From assembly GCA_019828545.1 (NCBI GenBank), contig JACVRA010000313.1, positions 1 through 64,000 on the forward strand: a stretch of 64,000 nt of DNA, written 5' to 3'. Shown piece by piece: positions 9,554 through 20,335 of the stretch. The translations under genes and the position numbers were made by a program. This stretch comes from Paracamarosporium sp. OC-R06-R3. Taxonomy: Eukaryota > Ascomycota > Dothideomycetes > Pleosporales > Didymosphaeriaceae. Below the pieces are notes generated by a model. That model saw nothing but the letters and a program-made list of their open reading frames with translations, did no database searches and was not told the origin of the DNA. How positions within the stretch are numbered: the first letter of the stretch is position 1; every line of letters begins with the position of its first letter.

Positions 9554-10995
9554 CTACTTGGCAGCAGTGGGCATAAGCTTGTCGAACGCACTAGTCCTGA
9601 TTGTGTCCAATTTCAACACTGCTTGCACCTCTTCGTCTGCATCCTCTAAAAGCATCTGCTCATTCCATTTAGGTTGCCATCCCAGACGGTAAGCGTTGAC
9701 GGGCTCAAGACCTCCACTAGAGCGTTCGTTAGAATGCCGACAACTTCTTGCATACGATAATGGTCTCACCTAGAGGTATTCGCAGCTCGAATAAACTGAA
9801 CTGGGAATTGCAAAGCCTGCGCTGCTGCATCGTCACTCGGCCAGACCTCCAACTCGCTGTCTACCACAAGCCCGCGTGCGTGCAGTGATTTGGCCATAGC
9901 TTGCGTATAAGCCCACCACGGCATTCTATGGGCCATTGCAAAATAGTAGCCGTCCTCGCCGCTAGGAATTTCCTGGTTTTTCAGTATGTTGTCTATCAAG
10001 ATACCATACAGCGCGACTAAATCTGATACATGCGCCGTAGGAGGATGCTATAGGTGAGAATAAGATCAGTCTTTGCGCCGGTTGACAGCGGAAATTTTGG
10101 CTAAAGAAGTTGAACTTACACCATCTTTGTCGAATTTGTGGACCTTTGCGAGTTTGATACTGGCTTGGATCATTGCTGGAATGTTGATGGACACTTTCCT
10201 CCCCTCGCCGTTGCCTCTTCCATCTAGTCAATAAGATTAGTACATTACTACAAGCATTTGAGGATGACACACAAACGACTGGTACCACAACATTGAAACT
10301 TGTAACACCGTACTCTTTGGCCTTTTCTACAACCAAAAGGTTGACCTATAGTATCAATTAGCGTTTGCTAGAATTTCATGAGCACACTAACCTGCCGAAC
10401 GGGATGCGGCCCACCAAGCTCTTTTTCTCGCTTGTAGATTGAGTCGGTGTCTTTGAGCATTCCATACGGCCACCCAGCCTCTTCCGAAAACAAGGTTGTG
10501 ACTGATGACTTAGGGATATCAGTGGTCAATCTTGCAGGATGATGCCTCAGATTCTCACATGTATGAAATAGGCTGGTTTTCCTGTCACCGCTCGGCGCCG
10601 CCCAAGGGCTTGTATTAGATTCGTGACGGTCAAAAGGTCTGTAGAGTTAGCTGCGTGAATGATGATATCGACTGATCACTTTTAGTGGGGCTTATAGGCA
10701 GCTTTGGTAAGGAGGTTTTACTTTGATTTTGCTCAACAGAGGCCGTCACAGCTGCTTCGTCGCTCAGTTCGAAATTGAGAACGTTGACTTTAAGCTTGGA
10801 AAGTTTCTGCACTTGTTCTTCGGATCTAACTACGGCGTTGAGAGTTGCTGCTGCGACCATGCCTTTTCGTGATAAGAGGTCGGCAAGAATGGAGCCGCCG
10901 CTACACTTCGATTAGCACAGCTCCAGGTATGATTGGGACACGGTATACATGTAACCTGCTGCACCAGTGATTAGGATGTTTGGTGCTTGATTCAT
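9554..10995 (-). CDS. NAD(P)-binding reductase/epimerase-like protein (extended SDR / NmrA type)
   Basis: Eight exons on the minus strand join in phase to 357 residues: 10949-10995, 10730-10900 (ending at 10722), 10559-10671, 10392-10508, 10273-10345, 10120-10223, 9770-10047 and 9554-9716. The seven introns are 46-72 nt. The N-terminus reads NILITGAAGYIGGSILADLL, a Rossmann dinucleotide-binding loop of the GxxGxxG type split by the first intron. Further landmarks are DIIIHAANSTDLL, YFIHSSVTTLF and a C-terminal substrate-side half with HRMPWWAYTQAMAK. The family includes nucleoside-sugar epimerases and NmrA-like redox sensors; the substrate cannot be read. It is likely cytosolic. The gene diverges from a Zn2Cys6 regulator 360 bp away, which suggests that this regulator may control it. 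Confidence 0.87.
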
Positions 10996-11355
10996 GGTGC
11001 TGTTCTATGATTGTTTGTTGCGTTGACTTCGTTATGCGCATGGGGTTGGCATTTCTAGGATACTTATAGCGCGCATGTAACGCGCTCTTGTTTGCCGCGG
11101 CAGCATTTTAACCAGAACGAGCGTATCATAAGCTTCTCTGGAAACGCGCGGATTTGCGTTCTGGAGTGGAAGAGGTGAGAACGTGATTATATCGGCCAAT
11201 GATGTTGAAGCGCCGGAAATCCGCGCGTCCCGCGACGATGCCGAACGCCCCAAAACGTCGCTGATAACTCACCAATAGGTCTCGCACAATCAACAGTTTC
11301 GAAGGCACCACAGATGCTCTGAAGACAAATTCATCTAATTAGTCTTAATTAAAAC
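10996..11355. promoter_or_regulatory. Divergent promoter with inverted repeats (reductase / Zn2Cys6 gene)
   Basis: The 360 bp between two start codons contain several perfect inverted repeats: agcgcg/cgcgct with a 7-nt gap (11068-11086), the palindrome tgccgcggca (11093-11102), and a 12-bp pair acgcgcggattt (11144-11155) with aaatccgcgcgt (11217-11228) separated by 61 bp. The right arm overlaps CGG-AAAT-CCG (11214-11223). CGG triplets in inverted or everted order are what Zn2Cys6 factors bind, so the adjacent regulator is a candidate for binding here. This is inference from sequence symmetry. Confidence 0.5.
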
Positions 11356-13705
11356 ATGGAAAGGCCACTAGACACGATGGAACGGCAGGAAAGATCGGTT
11401 CGGGTTGGACGACGCTCAGTAAATATGAATCCGTCTCCTTCGAGAGACTCTCACTAATTCCATGTACAGTGTGACCAGTGTCGTTCTCGAAAGGTTGGTT
11501 GTGATCGAGGCTCCCCTTGCTCTCCTTGTATATCTGCTCGACTTTCTTGCACCCACAGTGCCGTCGTCTCTAGCTCGGCCGGCCCTAGACAAAGAGTATT
11601 AATATCTGCGCAATAGTATGTTACATGTGTTTGCCATAGAACTAAGTGAAAGGAAGCTTATACTGTCTATACAGTGAGCAAAAGATCGACGGGATCGCCA
11701 GAGACATTGATGGAATCAAACACCTGCTACAAACAATCCAACTGAATGAAGCAGATGTTCACTCCAGAATGCCATCATTGCTACACGCGAAGCAAGGCAA
11801 ACTAACTCCGCTTACTGAAGACACACAGCAACTCCCTGGAACAGACGATGAGATCGCATGGGGACACTCAGCATACATGATCGATTTTATCAAGGCTGTG
11901 GTGAGAGACAGTGCTTCTCGTCCAAATGGGGCTGAAGCGAGTCAAGTTATTTCGTCACTACAAAGTTTGTTGCACGCGCTTGAGGCACCCCGATCTGTGC
12001 AAGTGCAGCCTTCAACAGAGCCAGCGACTTCACTTCATGTCGAATCCGCCATGCCGCCACAAAGCTCCGTAGTAGCCATTCTGATATGGGCAAAAGGTTC
12101 GACTTAAATGTGCGGCTCCGAAGATGAAGTTACTGACTTGTTGCAGAACATGCGTCTAACATGAGAATCACGTGGCTGGCAAAAATTCTTCCCCTCGAAA
12201 GGTTTACTGATATTTGCCGGAATATATATTTCTCGCTTCATGGGTACTCTGATATCGATTTCATACTTGCGAACGGTTATCTTTCCTACATCTTCTTTGA
12301 GCATGTCGTTGTCTCAGGACGACTGGACTATGCTGAGCATTCGCGGCTTTGTCGAAGTAACCTCGGTGCTGCACTTTCCCGACTACCGTTATTGATTCCT
12401 TCATCAATGGACGTCGTAGCAGCGCTAACATTAGGGGTAATTGCCAGTTCAGAAACCTATTTCAACACACTGACCAAAAGTAGGCATACAACGCGGTTGA
12501 GAATTCAAAGGCCTATGTAGCTTGGACTTTCATTTCTGCTGCCTCAAACCACTGCTTGACGCTCGGCTACAATCGTTCTCGACCTTCGCGTGGGAAAAAC
12601 AAGACCTCGATTGCTGCCGAAGAACGTCTTTTCTGGGCGGTATACAGACTGGACAAAAGCATATCGCTTCGGCTCGGACGGTCTTCCATAATACGCGATA
12701 GCGACATTTCGTTATCGCCAATACCTGATGACCCCAGTATGAGAACAGCAAGAATTCAAGGCCGGGCCTACGATGAGCTGTATGGCCCGCAGGGTCTCAT
12801 GCGCGATGAGACAGAGCGTACATCTATTGCAGAATCGCTTGCTAGAGAGCTGCACCAATGCATTGTCGATACGCGTGCTGCCATTTTGGTATGCTTCCCC
12901 AGTTCTATCGCACCTCACACGCCATTAATAACGGATTTTAGGAATACGTGGACAACCTCACTGGTAACCCAAGAGATACTGTCGGAGCAGTCTACATGCG
13001 GTGCGATCTGGTCTGTCAATCTTCTTTACTTACGCTAGTGCTACGCGCCATTCCTTCGCCGGTTGGCTCTTTCTGTAGCATCTCTGACAGATGTCTCGAG
13101 ATCGCGCGCGAAGCACTTCATGCACACGATGAATGCATCACAGCCATACAGAGCTGCAAGAACGAACCGTTGATGCTGGCTAGATACGCTAACTGGTAAG
13201 TCACCATACTGGTTGACCGATAGCGTTCGGTTTCTTGGTCTTTCTCGATGTGTGTATAGTGCGTTAGACTAACCAGTATCATAGGGCTATCGTTCATTGT
13301 CCCTTTCCACCCTTCAGTATTCTACTCACTTATGCCATTCAATCTATGGACACAACTGAGATAGACTATCTAGAACGATTTGCAGCGTCCCTAGAGCCAC
13401 CCTCCTCCTCTGTGAGACTAGATTCGATAACACAACCTTATCAACTTTATAGGCTCCTCTGTAAAGCTGCGCGACTGTACCTCGACTCGCACACCGCTCC
13501 TACAGATGGCGACTTGTTCAGCTTTCAGTCAAATGCTTTAACTGATTACAACATTCTCGAGCAGGATACAGGGGGTACATGTGCATCTATGCCACTAGAA
13601 ACTGGACGTGGTGAAGGCTGGTTAGGAGAATGGTTCTACGACAACCAGCTTTTTATGAACGTTCTGGACGATGACGCTCTTCTCGGATCTTCAATGCTAC
13701 AGTAG
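11356..13705 (+). CDS. Zn2Cys6 fungal transcription factor
   Basis: Seven exons: 11356-11418, 11470-11615, 11675-12096, 12147-12436, 12484-12888, 12942-13195 and 13285-13705. They join in phase to 666 residues through introns of 47-89 nt. The binuclear cluster CDQCRSRKVGCDRGSPC and the final CISARLSC lie just after the first junction, preceded by a basic arm VRVGRRS. The linker EQKIDGIARDIDGIKHLL looks like a short coiled coil. The middle (ITWLAKILPL to LGYNRSRP) and AAEERLFWAVYRLDKSISLRLG form the fungal-specific transcription factor domain. The C-terminus is acidic and aromatic (GEWFYDNQLFMNVLDDDALL), like an activation tail. It is a nuclear DNA-binding regulator. The head-to-head arrangement with the reductase gene suggests local regulation. 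Confidence 0.9.
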
Positions 13706-14384
13706 CAATACAAAGGCTTCCAGCCTTTCGGTATCTACATTACGTAACCTGTGGTAACACACCGTACTCTAAATTTATGTTTGTGTTTTGTACCCCATTA
13801 CAGCACACGTTTTATCCATAGTTACACGTGCGATCCGATCATGCAAACACTCCTGGCGCCTAGAGTTTCAAGTCATGAGAGCCAACTGTTTGTGTGGCGC
13901 AGCCGTTTACTCCGGCGCTTAACGTGGGGACATGAGAATGGCAACCGCCAAAAAGAGCGCCGTCTATTCTGGTAGAAAGAACATTATCACGACTTACATT
14001 GTACGACTACACGAAACCTCTCTCGTTTAGAGCTCTCTGTATTAAGATGGCTTTCGCAAACAACTCCAATGAGTAGAGCAGCCAGCCTTCTTTTCTTTAC
14101 GACGTTATGATAGCAGGACGACGCAAATCCATCTCTTTATCCACATTCTGGGCTCGGAGCCTTTAGTCCTCATCAAAGTAGGCTGCACCTCTCGAGTAGC
14201 TGCCGCCATCGTACGTTGTTCATCCCATACAGCCCTGGTCCTCAAGGCGTGCTTGTCACAATAGCATACTTCTTTCTCCGCACCACATTCAACTAATAAC
14301 CTCTTTACCAGGAAATCTGCGTTAAGAGCAGTATTCTATGTTTCAGCTGTCTTTGGTGCAACCTCTGCACAACCCGAATCGATT
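13706..14384. other. Intergenic stretch with in-frame extension of the next gene
   Basis: Mostly featureless. From about 14300 to 14384 the frame of the next gene is open and encodes a hydrophobic run, AVFYVSAVFGATSA, that resembles a signal peptide but has no ATG of its own. A 3' splice-like accag lies at about 14311. Confidence 0.4.
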
Positions 14385-14777
14385 ATGGCAGCCGCGACCT
14401 GCACATTCACGTCTCTGATACCCAACCCTCCGACCATCGATCAGACCTGCGCCGTACCTGTGGGGGGTTCCAACTCCACGTTCCTCGATGCATGCTGTAA
14501 CGGCGAAGTCAACCCGATCCGCACATACTCCAGCCCGGACGCTGAAGTAGACTGTTATCTGTACTGCACCACAAATGATGCTGTCACCGTACAGAGTTGT
14601 TTGGAGCAGAACTTAGGAAGATATTACATGAATCGTTCGGCATTCCAATGCTTCAATGTGATGGAAAGGGAGGAGGTGGACAGTGGTACCGTACGTATGG
14701 AACCGAGGACGCGTGGGTGGATAATGAAGGGGAGTTTAGCTTTGTGGGTTGTAAGCGTAACAGCGGGTTTGTTATGA
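14385..14777 (+). CDS. Small Cys-rich protein with a hydrophobic C-terminus
   Basis: The open frame from ATG 14385 gives 130 residues with nine cysteines in the first 105 residues, including CTF, TCAVP, DACCNG, DCYLYCTT, QSCLEQ and QCF. It ends in a hydrophobic stretch (LALWVVSVTAGLL) after a basic region, as in GPI-anchored proteins. From the ATG there is no signal peptide. The frame remains open upstream and encodes AVFYVSAVFGATSA, so a first exon supplying the start and signal peptide is likely. With that, the protein would be a secreted, possibly GPI-linked surface protein. I do not recognise the family. Confidence 0.6.
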   Translation: MAAATCTFTSLIPNPPTIDQTCAVPVGGSNSTFLDACCNGEVNPIRTYSSPDAEVDCYLYCTTNDAVTVQSCLEQNLGRYYMNRSAFQCFNVMEREEVDSGTVRMEPRTRGWIMKGSLALWVVSVTAGLL

Positions 14778-16671
14778 CTTCACATTTGTGTTGAGGTATT
14801 ACGTAGCTAGGTACTACGTAGCTAGATGTAACGTGGCCAAGTATAGGTACTCCATCTCTGCTGTGCAATTCTAGTCGTCAACATGGCATGAAAATACATA
14901 CTTGAGCTTCACAAATACTATCTGGCAGTTGTATTGCATCTTGCACGACCTTCTATTCGCATAGTGTACCCTGTTGTACTGGCAAATCATGTGTATCCCA
15001 AGTTGCTCCTAGAATACCTTCAAGTGGAAAACTGCAGACCTTGGTATATAACATCCAGCTCTTCGACCTCGACCTGGAAAGTCTTGGAACTCTTTCCCAA
15101 AAAATTCCACAGTGCAATGTGGAGCCTTCAGTATACATCTAGAGAGATAGTTTGGTCACATCGTTGTTTGTGTGTCGGAACGAGCATGTGCCGGCACTAG
15201 TGCATGTCAGGAACTGCTTCCAAGAGCATCATATTGATTCGAAGCCTTGTCAGAAGAAACAGTTTGGGCGCTACAGGTGGCGCGCTACCCAGAATGAATA
15301 TTATACTAAAAGCTATTGTAAGATAACTCAATTCACCAAAGAATGGTTTTTGCGGTCTGCAGATCTCATCAACTTCGTGAGGGCATGCTGTCCATGGCAC
15401 GACTCTTGTCCATTGACAGAAGTGTGTTGACCAATACCCCCCGCTACAGAGCTTATGGCTACAAGTGAGCATGGAAGAAAGAACAGATGACCTAGCAAGA
15501 TTCCGAGCCTGTTTTTCTGTCTCGCGCAATATCAAATCCAGACGGTAGCACTTATAAAGTTCGCCAAGCGGAAACAAGCACCAATCTTTATACTCTCAAG
15601 TAATGCCTAGTGAGACTATTATAGTTACTTGGGTCCAAGGAAAGCTATTAGGGTGCGTGATAACTGGATATTGAAAGCAAAGATGTGAGTGTCACCGCCG
15701 CAGTGGTTGGAGGGAGGCTTGCATCATGCGCTTCCCTTGATCGGGAAAAGTGCACAAGATTCGCCACCTGGACCCACGGTGCCACGTCTGGCCCCTCACA
15801 CCAGGGCTCTTCGATCGCTCCAACCAAGCCTAACCCTTCGGCACTCCATATACACATACGAACGCGAAATATGAAGCGTGCCGATGCTTGCTGGAAGCGT
15901 TTCACTACGACAAAGCGGATGCATTGTGAGAAGCTCGTTCCCAAGTTGTCTAGGCCCCTGCTCCATATTTCCGACGCCGGCAAGTGTGATGTCTCTTGCA
16001 TTAGACATGGCATAAGTTCCGTTATTTCTGATCAAGCTTTATAGCAGTACTGTCTTATAGCGCTTCACCAACTGCGCCGTTCTCTGTTCGGAGCGTACGA
16101 ACCTTATTTAACCCACAGTGATGTCTTAGCGGCACAACCATTGCACTTCTGAGAGAATAGCACTGCTAATCAATTTACACATATGACTTGGGACTGCCTA
16201 CGGCCCCGCCCACCTTTTCTGTCGATGCACCTCGACGAATTCTGGACATGAACCTTAAACGTGGCGCTGGCACAGACATATCCAATGTTGCAGCAGCTTC
16301 CGGCCTCACCCGAGGTTTCTGGCTTTACCTTGCAGCATAAAATGCATGGCCAGCGGGTGTTCTCCTCAGGTCTAGCTAAGTTTCTTATCGTGAGGACCGT
16401 GTTCAGCCTGAAAATCTCTCTACCAGACTTGACGCGTCTGTGGTGCGGTCTTGCTACAACTTCGGTCGGATGCGATGTCTCTCTCTCGTCAGCATTGTTA
16501 GTCTTCCTGTTCTGGTTGATTACTGCATGGGCCGGCATGTTGAAGTGATTTAATGGACATGTGCCTTGGGTTTGTTCCAGTAGAATGACGCCCAGCAGTT
16601 TCGGCGTTTTTTACGAATGCGGGGAAACAAGGATGTCCTTACCAGAAAGGCACGGAATGCGATGCCGAATC
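14778..16671. other. Gene-free stretch with a short tandem repeat
   Basis: acgtagctag occurs twice 15 bp apart (14801-14810 and 14816-14825). Otherwise I see only overlapping short frames on both strands without domains or matching splice sites. Confidence 0.45.
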
Positions 16672-17017
16672 ATGGCAGACCGTCAGACGCGGGAGAGCCC
16701 ACGTGTTGTGACCCTGCTGCATAGTGCAACGATGAAAGCTGCGCCAGCAGACGCACCGGCGCAGGCCACTGGATGGACATCAAATAGCCGAGATTTGGAA
16801 GGTGAGACAACCAGAAGAATACCACCTACCATCGAGGATGCCATCCAGAAGGAGCAGGTAAGAATGTGAGTAACGGGGGCGACGCTGGTTAAACGCATAT
16901 CCAATACTCCAGTGCGGCTCGCTCCCAAGCATTGCGTCTTTTGGTATGCCGCACTGTGGGGCAACGAAGGATTGCGGAGGAGGCGTTCGAACCCTGGCAC
17001 GTGGTGCACTGACTTGA
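16672..17017 (+). CDS. Possible small two-exon gene, function unknown
   Basis: A frame with ATGs at 16585, 16672 and 16732 runs to a good donor (cag|gtaaga) at 16857. Splicing at 16858-16912 (55 nt, ctccag acceptor) keeps the frame open to TGA 17015-17017. From ATG 16672 this gives 96 residues. The first exon is hydrophilic (PPTIEDAIQKEQ), the second Gly/Cys-rich. There is no known domain. The support is only the matching splice signals and open phase, so this may be chance. Confidence 0.28.
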
Positions 17018-17344
17018 GAAAGGCCTACCGCAGCTTAACTCGACTTCGGAAAGAATTCGCGGCCTAACTCCATTACTAGCAGTGTCAAATCTCGTTACTG
17101 TGGTGGTTCAGGCCTTGCTGATCCCTGCGTGATGAGGCGCCATGCTCACACAGAGCAGGTGAGCGATGTTCTCGGCCTGGCATTGTCATAGCAGGACCAC
17201 ACTAATTACTCCCTGCGACCGGTCCTTATATAACCCTTACGTCTCTAGTGCAGATCGAATAGATCTCTCTGGCACCGTCGCGCTCCCTTGCTAATAAATG
17301 ATGCCCCAGAGTCTTCCCGCCCGCATCAGACTTCCTATCACGCA
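17018..17344. other. Probable promoter region of the GH45-type gene
   Basis: The stretch contains a TATA-like tatataa at 17226-17232, about 115 bp before the ATG at 17345. Nothing else is recognised. Confidence 0.4.
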
Positions 17345-18251
17345 ATGACGGCTCATTATCTTCGCAATCTCTTTGCTTTATTGAATTTGTTCGTTCTTTA
17401 CGCCAGGTCTGCCAACCTAAATATTTCGGGCGAGGCAGTAACAACAAGATTCTGGGACTGTTGCAAACCATCCTGTGCCTGGAAAGAGAAAGCCGATTTC
17501 GACCGACCAGTGCTATCGTGTAGCATTGATGATAAGCCTACAGATATCGATGTTGGTACCGGATGCAATGGTGGTGATGCATATCTCTGCTCTAATCAAC
17601 AGCCATGGAAAGTGAACGACACTTTCTCCCTTGGATTCGCAGGCGTATTCATCCAGCCGGACATCACAGGTGGCAAGATTGAAGATTCATGGTGCTGCGC
17701 GTGCTACCAACTGGACTTTACTAGTGATCCGCTCAAAGGGAAGAGTATGATTGTCCAGGCCTCGAATACTGCCTACGATATCACTACTACCAACCGGTTT
17801 TCCTTGGCGGCAAGTCAAACTCCCTCATTCGTGGTTCGTATCGCTAATCTTCAACAGATTCCTGGCGGCAACACAACCTCACATGACGCCTGCGCCCGCC
17901 AGTACAGTGTGGACCAGAACGTCTTCGGTACCGACAATACCGGTATCAGTTCCAAGGATGATTGCAGCAAGCTACCCGAAGCTCTACAAAAAGGTTGCCA
18001 ATGGCGCTTCGATTGGTACGAGGACGCAGGCTTCCCCACGTGAGTATACGTATCTCGAAACGAGTTTTTGTCTAACGTTCTGCAGTGCAAATTTCAAACG
18101 TGTCCCTTGCCCAGCTGAGCTCACCTCCATAACGCAGTGCACTCGCAACGACGAGAAGCAACTCGTGTCGGGTGAGACTTCGTCGGCGACTACACTCTCG
18201 CCATTCCACATCCTGCCGTTTGCCGTTGCCACCAGCATGCTATTGGTATGA
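17345..18251 (+). CDS. GH45-type endoglucanase-like secreted protein with GPI-like tail
   Basis: Two exons, 17345-18039 and 18086-18251 (46-nt intron), give 286 residues. ATG 17345 is preferred because the upstream extension begins at TTG and would bury the signal peptide (LFALLNLFVLYARSA). The GH45 signature TTRFWDCCKPSC is at residues 33-44, with the catalytic-base Asp at D38. Later family parts are NGGDAYLC, DSWCCACYQLDFTS and the block near QASNTAYDI. In well-known GH45 enzymes the acid Asp lies in an NHFD motif after that block; here the matching place reads NRFS (Ser at about 153). There is no carbohydrate-binding module. The C-terminus is Ser/Thr-rich and ends in FHILPFAVATSMLLV, a likely GPI signal. 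GH45 proteins cut beta-1,4-glucan; activity is doubtful here. Confidence 0.88.
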
Positions 18252-20335
18252 GCAGATGCCATGCTGCTGCCCTTCCCTCATCGACCATTCACGATCGACA
18301 CGAGTCCTCAAAGTTTTCCCACCTTCGCCCACACCTTCGGCAAAGGGACCCATATCAGGTGATATCGGCCCGCCCGTCTATTTTATGCATGGATAAATTA
18401 CCACCAAATCCCGCCTATTACTGGCCAGGGCACCTTCCTTTGGATGCACCGCCGTTGCACAGGCCTCACTACAGGCGAATCATGCGTCTTCTCCGCCCTC
18501 CGTATGCATTGGCGATAGTCATGGTTTTCTCACCGATCTACGTCGAAACAATTCAGTCCCTTCTCGTGTAGCACAATCATCAAAAGGTTATTGGGTTGCG
18601 TATTGTACTTTACGAGTTTCGTCCACATTGCCACGCAGTCTGGAGAGGTGTTCCGATGGCGTTTTGTGTCACTCATGAGGGGCTGTTAGGCTTCCTATCT
18701 GCATCTGGAGGCTTGCTCCGCTCCACTTTTAGTATAGGTTTGGGCATCACTTCTTACGAGGCAACACTCGCTTCAGCCTCCGTTTTTATTCTGGTGATTG
18801 GAAACGGCTTGTGACGAAGTGTGGCGAGAAGATTTATGATTGAGAGGTTTTGAGAAGCTAGAGAGTTTGGCGTCGTTCATGAAGTGTCACATCAATATTA
18901 TTGTCCCCGCTTGAGGGCGGAAGATTTTCCATTTTGCAGCAATGGCTTGCTCCACATTCGCGACACTGACACCAAATCGTCGGAATATTTTTCCCGCTTC
19001 CCACTTCGCCCAGCATCTGACCACAATCCCCCTCGTATACAGGCTACGTGTGTCCAGAATTCCGGCATTTCTTCTTAAAGGAGAAATACAAGCTCGTTCT
19101 TTCGACAGCTAAGCATGTTATTGACTGGGATGGCCAACTGCCTGAATGCAGATAATTTTGTGGCTGGGGTCAGGGGTCCACCACAACAAGGTTTAGAGTC
19201 CCTAATTTATCCATATCAACCGCGGGGTAAGTTGCGGATAGCACCCAGAATTCTGGAATCACAAGCCGGCCACTCCGAAGAACCAAGGTCTGCTCCTATT
19301 TGAAATCTCTCTATAGCATTTGCCCCATGATGTAACAAAGATGGAGAGTCAAGAATTGTGGGACCGGAACGAGAAGCACCGCAAAAAATGTGGCGTACGG
19401 GCGGGAGAGCTATCGATACCGAGCCGCGCCGCAGAACCGGCCGGATCGAATTTCGTCAGGGGCCGTATGCGAGTCTTGCTTATGCGTGAGCTTAAGCGAC
19501 CCCTCAATCCCCAGAATTTGCATGTCACGCGCAGACGCTCACAACTGCCAAAGGCCTCTGCTGAAGGGCCACCAACACAACGGAGGAAGATCATGGAAGC
19601 TTGCCCCCCTGTGTCCCGCTTTTTGGTCCGCGCCAAAGTCATAACAGTTACATTCTGGGGCCACGAGTAAATTCAACTTGCTATTGGCTGCCCTGCAAGA
19701 CATATGCACAACAAAGACTTTGCCGTCGTTGACATATGTGCCAACGGCACGTACCTTGTTATTTTCGTGTAACCCAGTTTTCCTGCTGTCCTTGAGTGAT
19801 AAACGTCATATCCCTGCTGCGCTCTGAGGCCTACATGCATTTGTGGTAGCCCAGCGCCGCCCACATTGACTCGACCAACCAACATTCCTTAACACCTTAT
19901 CTCGAGTAGATATCATCCATACTTCGAGCACGGAAGGCATCCTCAGTCAAGACCGTCGACGGCTACTATGCCTGAAGCGATCTTGCCTGCTTAACCGGCA
20001 ACCTGGCGCTAACGCGGCCGCGACGGGCCTGGGCGCCGGCAAGGAGCATGAGGTGGTCTGAGTGCTTGCCGAACACTGTGCTGCTATGCGAGATGAAAGA
20101 TGGGGGTCTGGGGTGCATGGCTTGAAAGTACGTTACCATTCGTATGTAGCTCAACACAAGGGCGTTAATGCCGTGTCTGAATCAGTAGCAGCTCGTCGCG
20201 GTGTCATGTCATTGCCACACCATAGAATAGAGATCTGTGTATCCGTGCTGGTGTCGAGAAGAGCTATCTGTACAAGATCATGAAAATTTCGTAATTCAGA
20301 TGCAATGCTATGCTATGCTATGCCATAAAAATGAA
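18252..20335. other. Gene-free stretch of about 2 kb
   Basis: No coding domain was found on either strand. Near the right end (20305-20324) there is a short ATGCT microsatellite of about four units. Confidence 0.45.

Noticed and set aside
14801..14825. 15-bp tandem repeat acgtagctaggtact, 1.7 copies
   Set aside because: Too short and isolated to mean more than local slippage.
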